From assembly GCA_016201425.1 (NCBI GenBank), contig JACQCW010000002.1:1-15065 (forward strand): 15,065 bases of DNA, written 5' to 3'. Each line of letters opens with the position of its first letter. Position 1 is the first letter of the stretch. The notes under the pieces were generated by a model. It saw only the letters and a list, made by a program, of their open reading frames with translations, searched no databases and had not been told where the DNA came from. Source of the DNA: Candidatus Vogelbacteria bacterium. GTDB taxonomy: Bacteria; Patescibacteria; Paceibacteria; UBA9973; UBA12445. Shown one piece after another: positions 1 to 6,931 of the stretch. The position numbers and the translations under genes are program-made.

Positions 1-388
1 ATCTTGCAGCTAGCATAGACAAAAGACCCGCTTTTGGTGTTAGAGAATGAACGCTATCAAAGTTTTCTTTTCGGAAAAGCCACCACAACTTAAACAATGC
101 AAGAATATCATTCTTAATAGAAATCTTACGCTCGATTCGTAAGGAAATGAATGAAACATGCTTGTCTAACAAGTCCGTAAGATCCTTGGCAGAACCACTT
201 GAGATCAAAATTATATCGTAATCTATTTTCAGTGCATTGATGTGAGAACGTAGAAAAGCATTGATTGCAGAAGGAGCAGCGGTTACGAAGCATATTCGCT
301 TGCGAGGTATTTCCGCGCTCTCAATCGCTGCGTTTTCAATCAAGGATGGCGAGTTTGGTTCTGTGGCGTGAGAGATGAGGGGTATCAT
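1..388 (-). CDS. Glycosyltransferase family 4, N-terminal part (runs off left edge)
   Basis: This reading frame starts at ATG 388 and stays open for 129 codons to the window edge, so only the N-terminal domain of a GT-B enzyme is present. After a poorly conserved leader of about 33 residues comes a first beta strand (RICFVTAAPSAINAFLRSH), then a second strand (DYDIILISS). Near residue 118 is HSLTPKAGLLSMLAAR, which matches the 'H-x-x-TPKAGLLG-x-x-AAR' motif of GT4 N-terminal domains such as those of the WbuB/CapM type. The expected role is transfer of a nucleotide-activated sugar to the lipid-linked repeat unit on the cytoplasmic membrane face. The start is fixed by an in-frame TGA four codons upstream; no clear Shine-Dalgarno is visible. 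It begins 25 bases after the polymerase-like gene ends and is likely the next operon gene. The donor sugar cannot be told without the C-terminal half. Confidence 0.8.
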   Translation of the reverse strand, partial: MIPLISHATEPNSPSLIENAAIESAEIPRKRICFVTAAPSAINAFLRSHINALKIDYDIILISSGSAKDLTDLLDKHVSFISLRIERKISIKNDILALFKLWWLFRKENFDSVHSLTPKAGLLSMLAAR

Positions 389-413
389 AAATTGATATCA
401 GAAATGGTCGGGG

Positions 414-1481
414 TTATCTCTTATCCTGCGAGGAAGTTTCTCGGACGTAGATACCTGTTGCCAGAATAACCGCCACCATGACTTGCGAACAGACCCAGAA
501 GCTGACGGGGTAATGAAGGGTTGCGAGGAGGAGGACGCCGAAACCCCAGCGAACGGCGAAATCTTCTCTTGGAAAGGCGCGGTTGACCAGAGAACGAAGG
601 CTGAAAAGATAGGAAGCTAGGCCGACAATCCCCAACTCAATCAAAAAGGCCACATAAGCGAAATCATAAAATCGCAGGTAGTATTGAAGCGTCGGATTGC
701 CCCAGAGCAGGTCCTCCGCGTCTAGCTTATTGAATTGGCGAATATTTATCAACCCAAAAAAGGGGGAGAGGTAGCCGGGGGAGCTGGAGTCCTTAACGAA
801 ATCAGCAATCAACTGGAGGAGGAATGGGTAGAATTCTCTCGATTCAGGAGACAGCCGTCCATCTTCGTTGAATTGTGAATAGATTATGCCCAAAGCCATG
901 ACCACCAGGACCGTAAGCAAAAGAGCATTGGTTTCGGTTTTACGGAATGTCGAGAGGCGCAAGCAAAATACGAAGAAAGTTATGGCGAGAAGTAGAAGTC
1001 CCGTTCCCGACTGGGACAGCAAGACCGTTGCTAGGCCCAAGACGAGGACGAATGCTTCGCGAAAACGTGTCGGGTGTTCTGAGGTTCCATAAAGATAGAG
1101 AACGAGAAACAGAGAAAACCCTCCGAGGACCGAGGGATTTGCCGCGATACTGTTGGCACGGATGAGCGAGAAACTGCCGTCAGTGATGCTGGCAATAGAC
1201 CTGTCATGGGCCCAAGTCAATTGGCTTGGATGAACGACACCCAGAAAAAGCCCCGCGACTTCAAAGACGGCGAGTAGAAAAGAAATGATCAATACCGTCG
1301 AGGCCAGGCTTCTTGCCCATGTGAGGGCTCTCTTGGTTCCGGGATCAAACCAGAGGAGGAACGCATAAAATCCAAAAAATAGAAAGAACATGCCGTAATA
1401 AAACCTGAAAATGTAAAATATGTCGCCGACTTGCTCTCCGAGAAGGACCACGTGATAGTAAAGCGACACGCCGAAACACAT
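414..1481 (-). CDS. Main part of the Wzy-like O-antigen polymerase
   Basis: This 355-codon frame encodes a protein with many hydrophobic segments and a large hydrophilic loop (about residues 195-265), the topology of Wzy polymerases and O-antigen ligases. The stretch RANSIAANPSVLGGFSLFLV followed about 35 residues later by LLSQSGTGLLLL resembles the 'R-x-x-G-x-x-x-NP-x-x-x-G' and 'S-x-SG' region common to that superfamily. It would act in the inner membrane, polymerising lipid-linked repeat units. The ATG at 1481 lies directly after the TGA of the preceding fragment; an AGGAGG at 1509-1514 is 27 bases upstream, too far for normal initiation. Reinitiation would give a protein lacking the first two or three membrane spans. 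The gene is richer in G+C (sampled lines 55-60%) than the GT2 next to it. Confidence 0.7.
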   Translation of the reverse strand: MCFGVSLYYHVVLLGEQVGDIFYIFRFYYGMFFLFFGFYAFLLWFDPGTKRALTWARSLASTVLIISFLLAVFEVAGLFLGVVHPSQLTWAHDRSIASITDGSFSLIRANSIAANPSVLGGFSLFLVLYLYGTSEHPTRFREAFVLVLGLATVLLSQSGTGLLLLAITFFVFCLRLSTFRKTETNALLLTVLVVMALGIIYSQFNEDGRLSPESREFYPFLLQLIADFVKDSSSPGYLSPFFGLINIRQFNKLDAEDLLWGNPTLQYYLRFYDFAYVAFLIELGIVGLASYLFSLRSLVNRAFPREDFAVRWGFGVLLLATLHYPVSFWVCSQVMVAVILATGIYVRETSSQDKR

Positions 1482-1736
1482 TCACAACATGATGCCGATG
1501 ACGGCAACCCTCCTAAAAGCGGATACACGTTTTGAAAAAAGGATTCCCGGCAGAACTAAAATGAGGACCAAAGCCATAATTACATAAGGATACAAGAGAA
1601 TGGAACCCTCCAGCTTGAAAACCCCTTTGATAAAACTGAAGAGCGTCATCAAGAGTGTTGCAAACCAGAGAAGTGAGAGAGCCATCCGGTCGAAGAGTAT
1701 CCAACGGTTGGAATGTGTGGGCGCTGAAATGGTCAT
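1482..1736 (-). CDS. N-terminal fragment of the Wzy-like polymerase
   Basis: The fragment holds the first hydrophobic segments of the polymerase: one around the ALSLLWFATLLMTLFSF stretch and one around YPYVIMALVLILVLPGILF, with a third beginning just before the stop (VAVIGIML). The frame is open back to GTG 1802, which overlaps the end of the upstream GT2 by 17 bases. I prefer ATG 1736 because the residues before it are polar and unlike a membrane-protein N terminus, but GTG 1802 or GTG 1781 are possible. The stop TGA at 1482 is followed at once by ATG 1481 in the same frame. On its own the fragment is too short to be a polymerase. Confidence 0.6.
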   Translation of the reverse strand: MTISAPTHSNRWILFDRMALSLLWFATLLMTLFSFIKGVFKLEGSILLYPYVIMALVLILVLPGILFSKRVSAFRRVAVIGIML

Positions 1737-1785
1737 GCCACAGTTCAGAACATAACTTTTTCCTCTCCAAAGATTTCTCACTCTA

Positions 1786-2697
1786 TTATCTCTTAAGGAC
1801 ACGAAGTATCCATTCCCTTGGGATGGGCAAGAATAATGTAAGATACATGGCTAAGTATTCCCATTGATTCCATATGATGGGTCTCAATGCAGATTGAGCA
1901 GCAATATAGTCACCCATGTTGATGTGATTAACCGCATCATAAAAATTTAACTTTAATCGAGCCTCCATCATTGCCTTGTTGCAAGATGTTACTATCTCTG
2001 GGTACAGAGCCTGAAGTTCATCCAGGGTTTGCCCCATTTCTTTTGCGACGAGGTGAAATGTTTTTCTGCTCAGCGAGTCAGGTGAACGCCTGTATTTGAC
2101 AATAAAGTCATGTAAGACTCCAACTGGGTGTTGAGCTGCTATTTTCATGAACAAATTATAATCCGGACAGTATCCCATGCTTTCATTGAACCCAAGTTTG
2201 TTATTTTCAATCACTGACCTGGCGATCATGACACTACACATGGAGATATCATATCTTCTCAAGAGTTGATCAACAATATAGCCACTGCTATAGGCTGGCT
2301 TGCTGCGTTTTATTTCTTTTCCCTCTTTATCAATGATAATCGTGCCACCATAAAGTAATCCGTAATTCCCTGATTCCATTACTTCCACCTGTTTTTGAAG
2401 TTTCCATGGTAAATAGGCATCGTCAGTATCCAAAAATGCAATATACTTTCCCGTTACTTTTTTTAGAGCCAAGTTTCTTGCCGAACCAAGGGGAGTATTT
2501 ACATCTGCTCGAAAATATTTGAGTCTCGAGTCGTAAGATGTGGCGATTTTCTTTGTGTCATCTGTTGATGCGTTGTCCCAGAAAATGATCTCCCAGTTTA
2601 TATGGCTTTGTGCATAGACTGAATCAATCGCTTCTCGCAGATATTTTTCTCCATTATAACAATTCATAATGATACTAACGAGGGGTTCTTGTTTCAT
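1786..2697 (-). CDS. Glycosyltransferase family 2
   Basis: A 303-residue GT-A fold enzyme. The N terminus (PLVSIIMNCYNGEKYLREAI) is the classic GT2 first strand, Asp41 in WDNASTDDT is the nucleotide-binding position, and LDTDDAYLPWKL (residues 89-100) holds the DxD metal/nucleotide motif. It is expected to transfer a sugar from a nucleotide donor to the growing lipid-linked repeat unit in the cytoplasm. The C-terminal third is variable and does not reveal the donor; a hydrophobic stretch near residues 281-291 may lie against the membrane. Its ATG overlaps the TGA of the upstream SDR gene (ATGA), indicating translational coupling. It is AT-rich in places (sampled lines 38-47% G+C). Confidence 0.9.
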   Translation of the reverse strand: MKQEPLVSIIMNCYNGEKYLREAIDSVYAQSHINWEIIFWDNASTDDTKKIATSYDSRLKYFRADVNTPLGSARNLALKKVTGKYIAFLDTDDAYLPWKLQKQVEVMESGNYGLLYGGTIIIDKEGKEIKRSKPAYSSGYIVDQLLRRYDISMCSVMIARSVIENNKLGFNESMGYCPDYNLFMKIAAQHPVGVLHDFIVKYRRSPDSLSRKTFHLVAKEMGQTLDELQALYPEIVTSCNKAMMEARLKLNFYDAVNHINMGDYIAAQSALRPIIWNQWEYLAMYLTLFLPIPREWILRVLKR

Positions 2698-3641
2698 AAT
2701 TGGTTTTTAATCCATTGAATAGTTTTATCCAACCCAATTTGAAGAGGCACTTTGGGGGCCCAGCCTAACAGTGTTGTGGCTTTAGAAATGTCTGCATATA
2801 GACTCATGTTTTCGCCAGGTCTGTAGGCAATTTCCCCAAACTGGGGGTTACCTTTTCCAATTAAACGGGTAATAGCTTCTACCATCTGACGAATGGAAAC
2901 AGGCTGCCCCGAGCCGATATTTATAACCTCACCTCTAGCTTTAGGACTTCGAAACGTTGCAAACACTGCATCAACGGTATCTTGGACAAAACAAAAATCC
3001 CGAAATTGTTTTCCTTCCGAGCTTGGGAAAGATTGGTTTTTAAGGCAGCCTCTGATGATCTGGGGAATGAAGCGACGATTATCCTGACCAGGACCGTATG
3101 TTAGAAAAAGTCGTAAGGTTGTTGATGGAAAATGTTCCGTCCGATAAAGCATCTGCAGAAAATGAGTAGCGGCAACTTTCCCCAAAGAGTAGGGAGAAAT
3201 TGGCATTTCTCGCCGTGTCTCTATTTGTGGTGCTGGAGCATCACCGTATTCATCACTGCTGCCTATATTGACAAACGATTGCAGTGTTTTGCGATCCAAA
3301 ATTTCGACTAAATTGAGAACGCCACCGAAGTGGGCGTCAACAATACTGCGTCCGTCCTTAAAAAATAAGGTGTGGTCAATGTAGCCGCCGCAATTCACTA
3401 CATATTCGAAAGATGGATCTTTTAAGACGGCCTTAAGTAAGCTGACATGGGTTATATCTGCGGCCAGAGAGCGTATGTGAGGGGACTCTTTTTGATTGCT
3501 CGGTTTTAATGACAGACTGGTTACATGCCAACCGAGTTCTACGGCATGCTCGACAATATATTTGCCAATAAAACCGTTACCTCCAATAACCAGAAGGCGT
3601 GTTGGCTTTTGAAGTGTCTGTTTTATTTGTTTGTTGTCCAA
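2694..3641 (-). CDS. NAD-dependent epimerase/dehydratase or reductase (extended SDR)
   Basis: A 315-residue extended short-chain dehydrogenase. The NAD(P)-binding motif GGNGFIG is at residues 20-26, the catalytic Ser is near 128-129 (NIGSSDEYG), and Tyr151-x-x-x-Lys155 (YSLGK) completes the triad. FRDFCFVQD and VINIGSG in the C-terminal half are typical of nucleotide-sugar binding in this family. Because it directly follows rfbF, rfbG and the cupin, it most likely reduces the 4-keto group of a CDP-6-deoxyhexose or epimerises it, but the exact substrate and stereochemistry cannot be read from the sequence. The start is a TTG that overlaps the cupin gene by 19 bases; no ATG is available before the nucleotide-binding motif and no strong ribosome site is seen. 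Confidence 0.85.
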   Translation of the reverse strand: MDNKQIKQTLQKPTRLLVIGGNGFIGKYIVEHAVELGWHVTSLSLKPSNQKESPHIRSLAADITHVSLLKAVLKDPSFEYVVNCGGYIDHTLFFKDGRSIVDAHFGGVLNLVEILDRKTLQSFVNIGSSDEYGDAPAPQIETRREMPISPYSLGKVAATHFLQMLYRTEHFPSTTLRLFLTYGPGQDNRRFIPQIIRGCLKNQSFPSSEGKQFRDFCFVQDTVDAVFATFRSPKARGEVINIGSGQPVSIRQMVEAITRLIGKGNPQFGEIAYRPGENMSLYADISKATTLLGWAPKVPLQIGLDKTIQWIKNQL

Positions 3642-4072
3642 TGATAAGGAATGTTGGGATAGTCTAGGGGTTTCAGTTCACTCTCTTTGGGATCGTGAGG
3701 TGTATCGGTACAGTTAACGATGAGAGCGGGCATGGCACTGATACAACTAAAGCCATACCAGAGGCCGGGAGGGATTCTTAATCTACGATAAGAATCTGGT
3801 CGGCCCAGTTCCAATACTTGTATCCGATCTTTTGTGGTGGAACCTTGCCGGTCGTCATAGAGAACCATACGAATTCGTCCCACAGGGACGGCCAGAGTTT
3901 GTGTCTGTGCACGGTGACGTTTCCAGGCCTTAACAGCGCCCGGTACTATTTCGGAAAAATAGCATTCACCAAAATGGGTGAACTCTGGTGCATCACATCG
4001 AAGCATGTGTAGCACGGCTCCACGCTCATCAGGGATCTGACGCAATTCCATCGATGTCACTCCTGAAATCAT
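3623..4072 (-). CDS. RmlC-like sugar 3,5-epimerase family cupin
   Basis: About 149 residues of single-domain cupin related to dTDP-4-dehydrorhamnose 3,5-epimerase, shorter than classical RmlC (about 180). RQIPDERG near the N terminus, His53 in KAWKRHRAQTQ (the position of the RmlC catalytic His) and IPPGLWYGFSCI (residues 100-111, with a Tyr) fit the compact RmlC-like branch. It would act on a 4-keto nucleotide sugar in the cytoplasm. Its place after rfbF and rfbG suggests the substrate is CDP-linked rather than dTDP-linked, which is an inference. Start choice: ATG 4072 (MISGVTSMEL) agrees with my recollection of family N termini. ATG 4051 has the best ribosome site (AGGAG at 4060-4064, 8 bases away). 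ATG 4114 would overlap rfbG by 19 bases. Confidence 0.78.
   Translation of the reverse strand: MISGVTSMELRQIPDERGAVLHMLRCDAPEFTHFGECYFSEIVPGAVKAWKRHRAQTQTLAVPVGRIRMVLYDDRQGSTTKDRIQVLELGRPDSYRRLRIPPGLWYGFSCISAMPALIVNCTDTPHDPKESELKPLDYPNIPYHWTTNK
4060..4064 (-). promoter_or_regulatory. Shine-Dalgarno AGGAG before ATG 4051
   Basis: AGGAG on the minus strand lies 8 bases upstream of ATG 4051, inside the reading frame of the RmlC-like gene. It argues for a start seven codons later than the homology-based ATG 4072, so the true N terminus is open between the two. Confidence 0.4.
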
Positions 4073-4095
4073 GTTATTGTCATGGGCAATGTGCG

Positions 4096-5199
4096 TTATT
4101 GAGGTTGTGCCCATATACGCTTGCGTTCAGCGCCCCTATTTTCATAGGAGGCAATTTGATCGAGAGTTAAGGCATACATGTCGCCCTTCGCACGATAGAA
4201 AGTTTTATACCAGTCACCTAGTAAACGTATCGTTTCGGAATAATCGAGGGTTGGTTCCCACTGAAGGTGAAACAAGGCCTTGTCGCAGTTGAGCTTGAGT
4301 AAGCCAGCTTCATGAAAGGGAACATGATCCGTAACCTGATAGGCTTCACTGGAATGTGTGAAGCCCCAATGCTTGCTTAGATCCTCAAGTAATTCGACGA
4401 CAGTCCGTTTCAGCTCAGCCCGTGGACCAAAGTTAAAAGCTTCTCCATGAAGCTGTGCCTGTTGGGCTAGTGTTTGACCGAGGGTCAGGTAACCACTTAA
4501 AGGTTCCAACACGTGTTGCCATGGTCGTGTGGATTGCGGACTGCGAATCTCAACAATACGTCCTTCACTCCAAGCTCTCATACAATCAACCACAATACGG
4601 TCCTGAGCCCAATCACCCCCACCGATGACATTGCCGGCACGTCCAACGGCCAAACGAACCGGATGACCGTTCTGGAAGAACGAGTGGAGGTAAGACTTGA
4701 TCACTAGTTCGGCGGCACCTTTAGATCCGCTATAGACATCCTTACCACCTAATTGATCGGATTCGCGATACCCCCATACCCACTCCACATTATCATAGCA
4801 CTTGTCGCTAGTGATGAGCACGGCTATGCAGGGTCGTTCCATTGTACGCAAGGCTTCCAGAATATTCATGGTGCCTATGACATTAGTGGATATCGTCTGT
4901 GCGGGATCAATGTAGGAAGTTGAAACAATGGATTGAGCTGCCAAGTGAAAGATGAAGTCAGGTTGAATGTTATGGATCAGTTTTTGTACCGCACTGAGAT
5001 CCCGAATATCTTGCTGAATATGTTTGACCCGGCCCTTTAACCCCAACTCCTCGAACATCGATGGTTGAGTGGGGATATCCTTTGAAACCCCAAAAACCTC
5101 AGCGCCAAGCTTTAGTAACCAGGCGGTCAGCCAACTTCCCTTAAAGCCAGTGTGGCCGGTTATGAGAACTCGCCGCCGATTATAAATGTGATCAAACAT
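4096..5199 (-). CDS. rfbG: CDP-glucose 4,6-dehydratase
   Basis: RfbG converts CDP-D-glucose to CDP-4-keto-6-deoxy-D-glucose, the branch point of CDP-deoxysugar synthesis, using bound NAD+. The 367-residue product fits the family length (about 355-370). The Rossmann motif is GHTGFKG (residues 15-21). The strongly diagnostic segment ITSDKCYDN is at 129-137, Tyr156-x-x-x-Lys160 (YSGSK) is the catalytic pair, and GRAGNVIGGGDWAQDRIVVD (186-205) is nearly invariant in CDP-glucose dehydratases. I chose ATG 5199, two bases after the rfbF stop, because the protein then begins with the strand leading into VLITGHTG; the frame is open further up to 5241 but that would overlap rfbF by 40 bases. With rfbF it forms a coupled pair. 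Confidence 0.96.
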   Translation of the reverse strand: MFDHIYNRRRVLITGHTGFKGSWLTAWLLKLGAEVFGVSKDIPTQPSMFEELGLKGRVKHIQQDIRDLSAVQKLIHNIQPDFIFHLAAQSIVSTSYIDPAQTISTNVIGTMNILEALRTMERPCIAVLITSDKCYDNVEWVWGYRESDQLGGKDVYSGSKGAAELVIKSYLHSFFQNGHPVRLAVGRAGNVIGGGDWAQDRIVVDCMRAWSEGRIVEIRSPQSTRPWQHVLEPLSGYLTLGQTLAQQAQLHGEAFNFGPRAELKRTVVELLEDLSKHWGFTHSSEAYQVTDHVPFHEAGLLKLNCDKALFHLQWEPTLDYSETIRLLGDWYKTFYRAKGDMYALTLDQIASYENRGAERKRIWAQPQ

Positions 5200-5201
5200 T
5201 A

Positions 5202-5975
5202 TCAGGATTTTTTCAGCCAGGGAATATGGGTGCTTTCCCAAACTGCTTGTAATGCATCACGGTCTCGAACCGTATCCATACATTGCCAATAGCCCGGATG
5301 CTCATAGGCCATCAATTGTCCATCACGGGTCAGAGTTTCCAGCGGTGATCGTTCCAGTATTGTGGTGTCGTCTTTAATATAATCGAAAATTGCGGGTTCA
5401 AAAACAAAAAAACCACCGTTAATCCACCCCTCACCCGATTGTGGCTTTTCCTTGAAGTCGAGGACTTTGCCTCCATCAATGCGCATGCCGCCAAACCTCG
5501 CTGATGGCTGTACTGCAGTGACCGTGGCTAAACGCCCATGGGATCGATGGAAGGCCAATAACGCAGTGATATCCACATCGGAGACACTATCTCCGTAAGT
5601 GAGCATGAAAGTCCCGCCTGATTGAAGATGTGGTTTTAGACGTAATAATCTACCACCCGTCATTGTGTTGGCGCCGGTGTTAATCAATGAAACACGCCAG
5701 TCCTCGGCAGTAGGATTGCTGTAATCCATCTGGCCGGTCTTAAGATGGATTGTCAAATCGCTCTGACGGGCATGGTAATGGAGAAAGTAATCTTTGATCA
5801 GCTCGCCTTTGTAGCCCAAGGCCAGCATGAAGTCAGCAAAACCATGCCGTTCATAAATTTTCAGGATATGCCAAAGAATCGGTTTTCCGCCGATTTCAAC
5901 CATAGGCTTTGGCTTTAGTTGGGTCTCTTCAGAGAGACGAGTCCCCAACCCACCGCAGAGGATAACCACTTTCAC
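5202..5975 (-). CDS. rfbF: Glucose-1-phosphate cytidylyltransferase
   Basis: RfbF makes CDP-glucose from CTP and glucose-1-phosphate, the first step of the CDP-deoxysugar route. The 257-residue length is exactly typical. The nucleotidyltransferase signature GGLGTRLSEET-x-x-KPKPMVEIGGKPI occupies residues 8-33, with the catalytic Arg13 and Lys23/Lys25 region; the CTP/metal-binding region MLTYGDSVSDVDI and the GWINGGFFVFEP segment are also conserved. The start is a GTG at 5975 whose first bases overlap the TGA of the E1-beta C-terminal fragment (GTGA). It has a good Shine-Dalgarno (AAGGAG, 6 bases upstream), so it should be translated even though the preceding gene is broken. Confidence 0.97.
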   Translation of the reverse strand: MKVVILCGGLGTRLSEETQLKPKPMVEIGGKPILWHILKIYERHGFADFMLALGYKGELIKDYFLHYHARQSDLTIHLKTGQMDYSNPTAEDWRVSLINTGANTMTGGRLLRLKPHLQSGGTFMLTYGDSVSDVDITALLAFHRSHGRLATVTAVQPSARFGGMRIDGGKVLDFKEKPQSGEGWINGGFFVFEPAIFDYIKDDTTILERSPLETLTRDGQLMAYEHPGYWQCMDTVRDRDALQAVWESTHIPWLKKS

Positions 5976-6295
5976 TGTCGGCTCCTTCGGAGAACTTCTT
6001 TTTGCGAAGGATCTCCAAGAATACGGGAAATGAGGGCATCGTAATCAACTTTGAGATTATCAGGAGAAACGCCAAAATTAATCTCCGCTTCGCGTGTTAC
6101 GATAGTGCGTTGTGATGTCGGACATGCCTCCGCCACTTCATGTAGGAGTGTATAGCCCATGAGATTAATGCTTTTGCTATCATCAAGAACAATCAAGCGT
6201 TGTGTTTGAGCTACACTTTTTTTAATGAGAGTCCAATCATGGGGGAAAATGTTGTTGAGTGAAAAAACACTGGAGCTTAGACCGCGCTCTTTCAA
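5972..6295 (-). CDS. E1-beta-like subunit, C-terminal transketolase-domain fragment
   Basis: A 107-codon frame that would start at TTG 6295, overlapping the previous stop as TTGA. It matches the transketolase C-terminal domain: KLKERGLSSSVFSLNNIFP corresponds to the family's 'L-x-x-x-G-x-x-x-x-V-x-x-x-x-x-x-x-P' strand and turn, and QRLIVLDDSKS to the 'R-L-V-V-x-D/E-x-x' strand. This domain normally stabilises the E1 dimer. A GGAGGGG at 6312-6318 is the nearest ribosome-site-like stretch, but it is 16 bases or more before the TTG and also encodes Pro-Glu-Gly in the extended frame. I regard independent translation as unlikely and the fragment as the tail of a broken gene. Confidence 0.6.
   Translation of the reverse strand: MKERGLSSSVFSLNNIFPHDWTLIKKSVAQTQRLIVLDDSKSINLMGYTLLHEVAEACPTSQRTIVTREAEINFGVSPDNLKVDYDALISRILGDPSQKEVLRRSRQ
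5982..5987 (-). promoter_or_regulatory. Shine-Dalgarno AAGGAG for rfbF
   Basis: AAGGAG on the minus strand lies 6 bases before GTG 5975. It supports the non-ATG start, which gives the canonical N terminus MKVVILCGG, and shows that rfbF can be initiated independently of the damaged gene upstream. Confidence 0.75.
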
Positions 6296-6927
6296 TTTGT
6301 TGTGTAAAATGATCCCCTCCGGAGTGGAGAAGCCTCGGTGTATTGAAACACGGCTGAATCCTCAGAAACGTGTACCAAATCCAACTGTAAGAAGTCGCTT
6401 GGTGAAAGCCGCTGACTCAATACAATAAAGCGAAAGCCGGGTTTGCGCAGTTGTGATTTCAAGATATGGGCGCTGTCCTGATTATTGGTGAGTGTATAGC
6501 CCGGGACACGGGCCATAGAACAAATATCACCCAGGGCATTGAAACTTGACTGTGGGCCTTGAAAGCCTTGGTCACAAGCAACAACGACGATAGTAAAACT
6601 GCCCAGTGTGTTCAAGTCTCGCGAACAACGCATACTTTGGTAGGTGGATACAAAGTGATCAACACCCAACAGCATGAAATCCAGTTGTTTTACAAAAAGA
6701 ATTGCCGTTGCCCCGTTAAGCATCATTCCAAAACCAAGACCACAGTGGGTATATTCACAATTGCCAATGTTGATGATTTTGCTGCTATCCAAAACTTTGA
6801 GGTTGCGGCTTAGTCCGGAGAGACACGAGCCGGTATTGATATTCTCACCGTAGAAAACAGCGTTCGGAAACAGTTCAATTTCCTTAGCAATGATCTCGTT
6901 TATGGAGGATATATAATTTTTTGACAT
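6292..6927 (-). CDS. E1-beta-like subunit, N-terminal (transketolase pyrimidine-binding) fragment
   Basis: The 211-codon frame from ATG 6927 starts 4 bases after the E1-alpha stop. It carries the pyrimidine-binding domain of E1-beta/transketolase-type enzymes: an early Glu in VFYGENINTG (the family's 'F-x-x-GED/N' segment), the NIGNCEYTHCGLGFGMMLNG helix region and VVVACDQGFQGPQSSFN. In an intact heterodimer with the alpha subunit this domain would complete the thiamine-diphosphate site at the subunit interface. The second half reaches FIVLSQRL and VHVSEDSAVFQYTE, where family members continue into the C-terminal domain. Instead the frame changes and ends at TGA 6292. Whether the truncated subunit folds or works is unknown. 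Confidence 0.8.
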   Translation of the reverse strand: MSKNYISSINEIIAKEIELFPNAVFYGENINTGSCLSGLSRNLKVLDSSKIINIGNCEYTHCGLGFGMMLNGATAILFVKQLDFMLLGVDHFVSTYQSMRCSRDLNTLGSFTIVVVACDQGFQGPQSSFNALGDICSMARVPGYTLTNNQDSAHILKSQLRKPGFRFIVLSQRLSPSDFLQLDLVHVSEDSAVFQYTEASPLRRGSFYTTN

Positions 6928-6931
6928 ACTG

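Larger units (their letters stand above)
414..1736 (-). pseudogene. O-antigen polymerase (Wzy-like), interrupted by an in-frame TGA
   Basis: Two fragments in one and the same frame, separated only by a TGA codon at 1484-1482, together make a polytopic membrane protein of about 440 codons from ATG 1736. That is the usual length of Wzy-type polymerases. A Wzy links O-antigen repeat units on the periplasmic side of the inner membrane. Trp codons elsewhere in the window are TGG and several neighbouring genes stop at TGA, so TGA means stop here. The gene is either a nonsense-mutated pseudogene or carries a sequencing error. The alternative of a membrane O-antigen ligase of the same superfamily is not excluded. 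Confidence 0.72.
5972..6927 (-). pseudogene. E1-beta-like thiamine-diphosphate subunit, disrupted by a frameshift
   Basis: Two overlapping frames together encode about 318 residues that read as one E1-beta/transketolase-like subunit (family length about 320-340): an N-terminal pyrimidine-binding domain in the first frame and a C-terminal transketolase domain in the second. The first strand of the C-terminal domain is missing at the join. Reading the second frame upstream of its TTG start gives GFSTPEGIILHNKLKERG, which looks like real protein, while the last 13 or so residues of the first frame (SPLRRGSFYTTN) do not. The break therefore lies near 6330-6340, upstream of the first-frame stop. 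A small deletion that is not a multiple of three would explain this, or else a sequence error. Confidence 0.68.

Noticed and set aside
1482..1484. TGA read as a sense codon (tryptophan or selenocysteine) in the polymerase-like gene
   Set aside because: Several neighbouring genes end at TGA in the right place (rfbF, three SDR or GT genes), tryptophan is encoded by TGG, and polymerases of this kind are not selenoproteins. I see no SECIS-like hairpin right after the codon.
1513..1770. 85-codon minus-strand frame overlapping the start of the polymerase-like gene
   Set aside because: It is out of frame with the membrane protein, has no recognisable domain and is explained as a shadow frame.
6312..6318. 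GGAGGGG as a true ribosome site for the E1-beta C-terminal fragment
   Set aside because: It would serve only an ATT codon at proper spacing, and the same bases encode protein-like sequence in the extended frame, so coincidence with coding sequence is more likely.
6285..6345. Programmed ribosomal frameshift joining the two E1-beta frames
   Set aside because: No X-XXY-YYZ slippery heptamer fits the zero frame near the junction, and the apparent loss of a beta strand suggests a lesion, not recoding.
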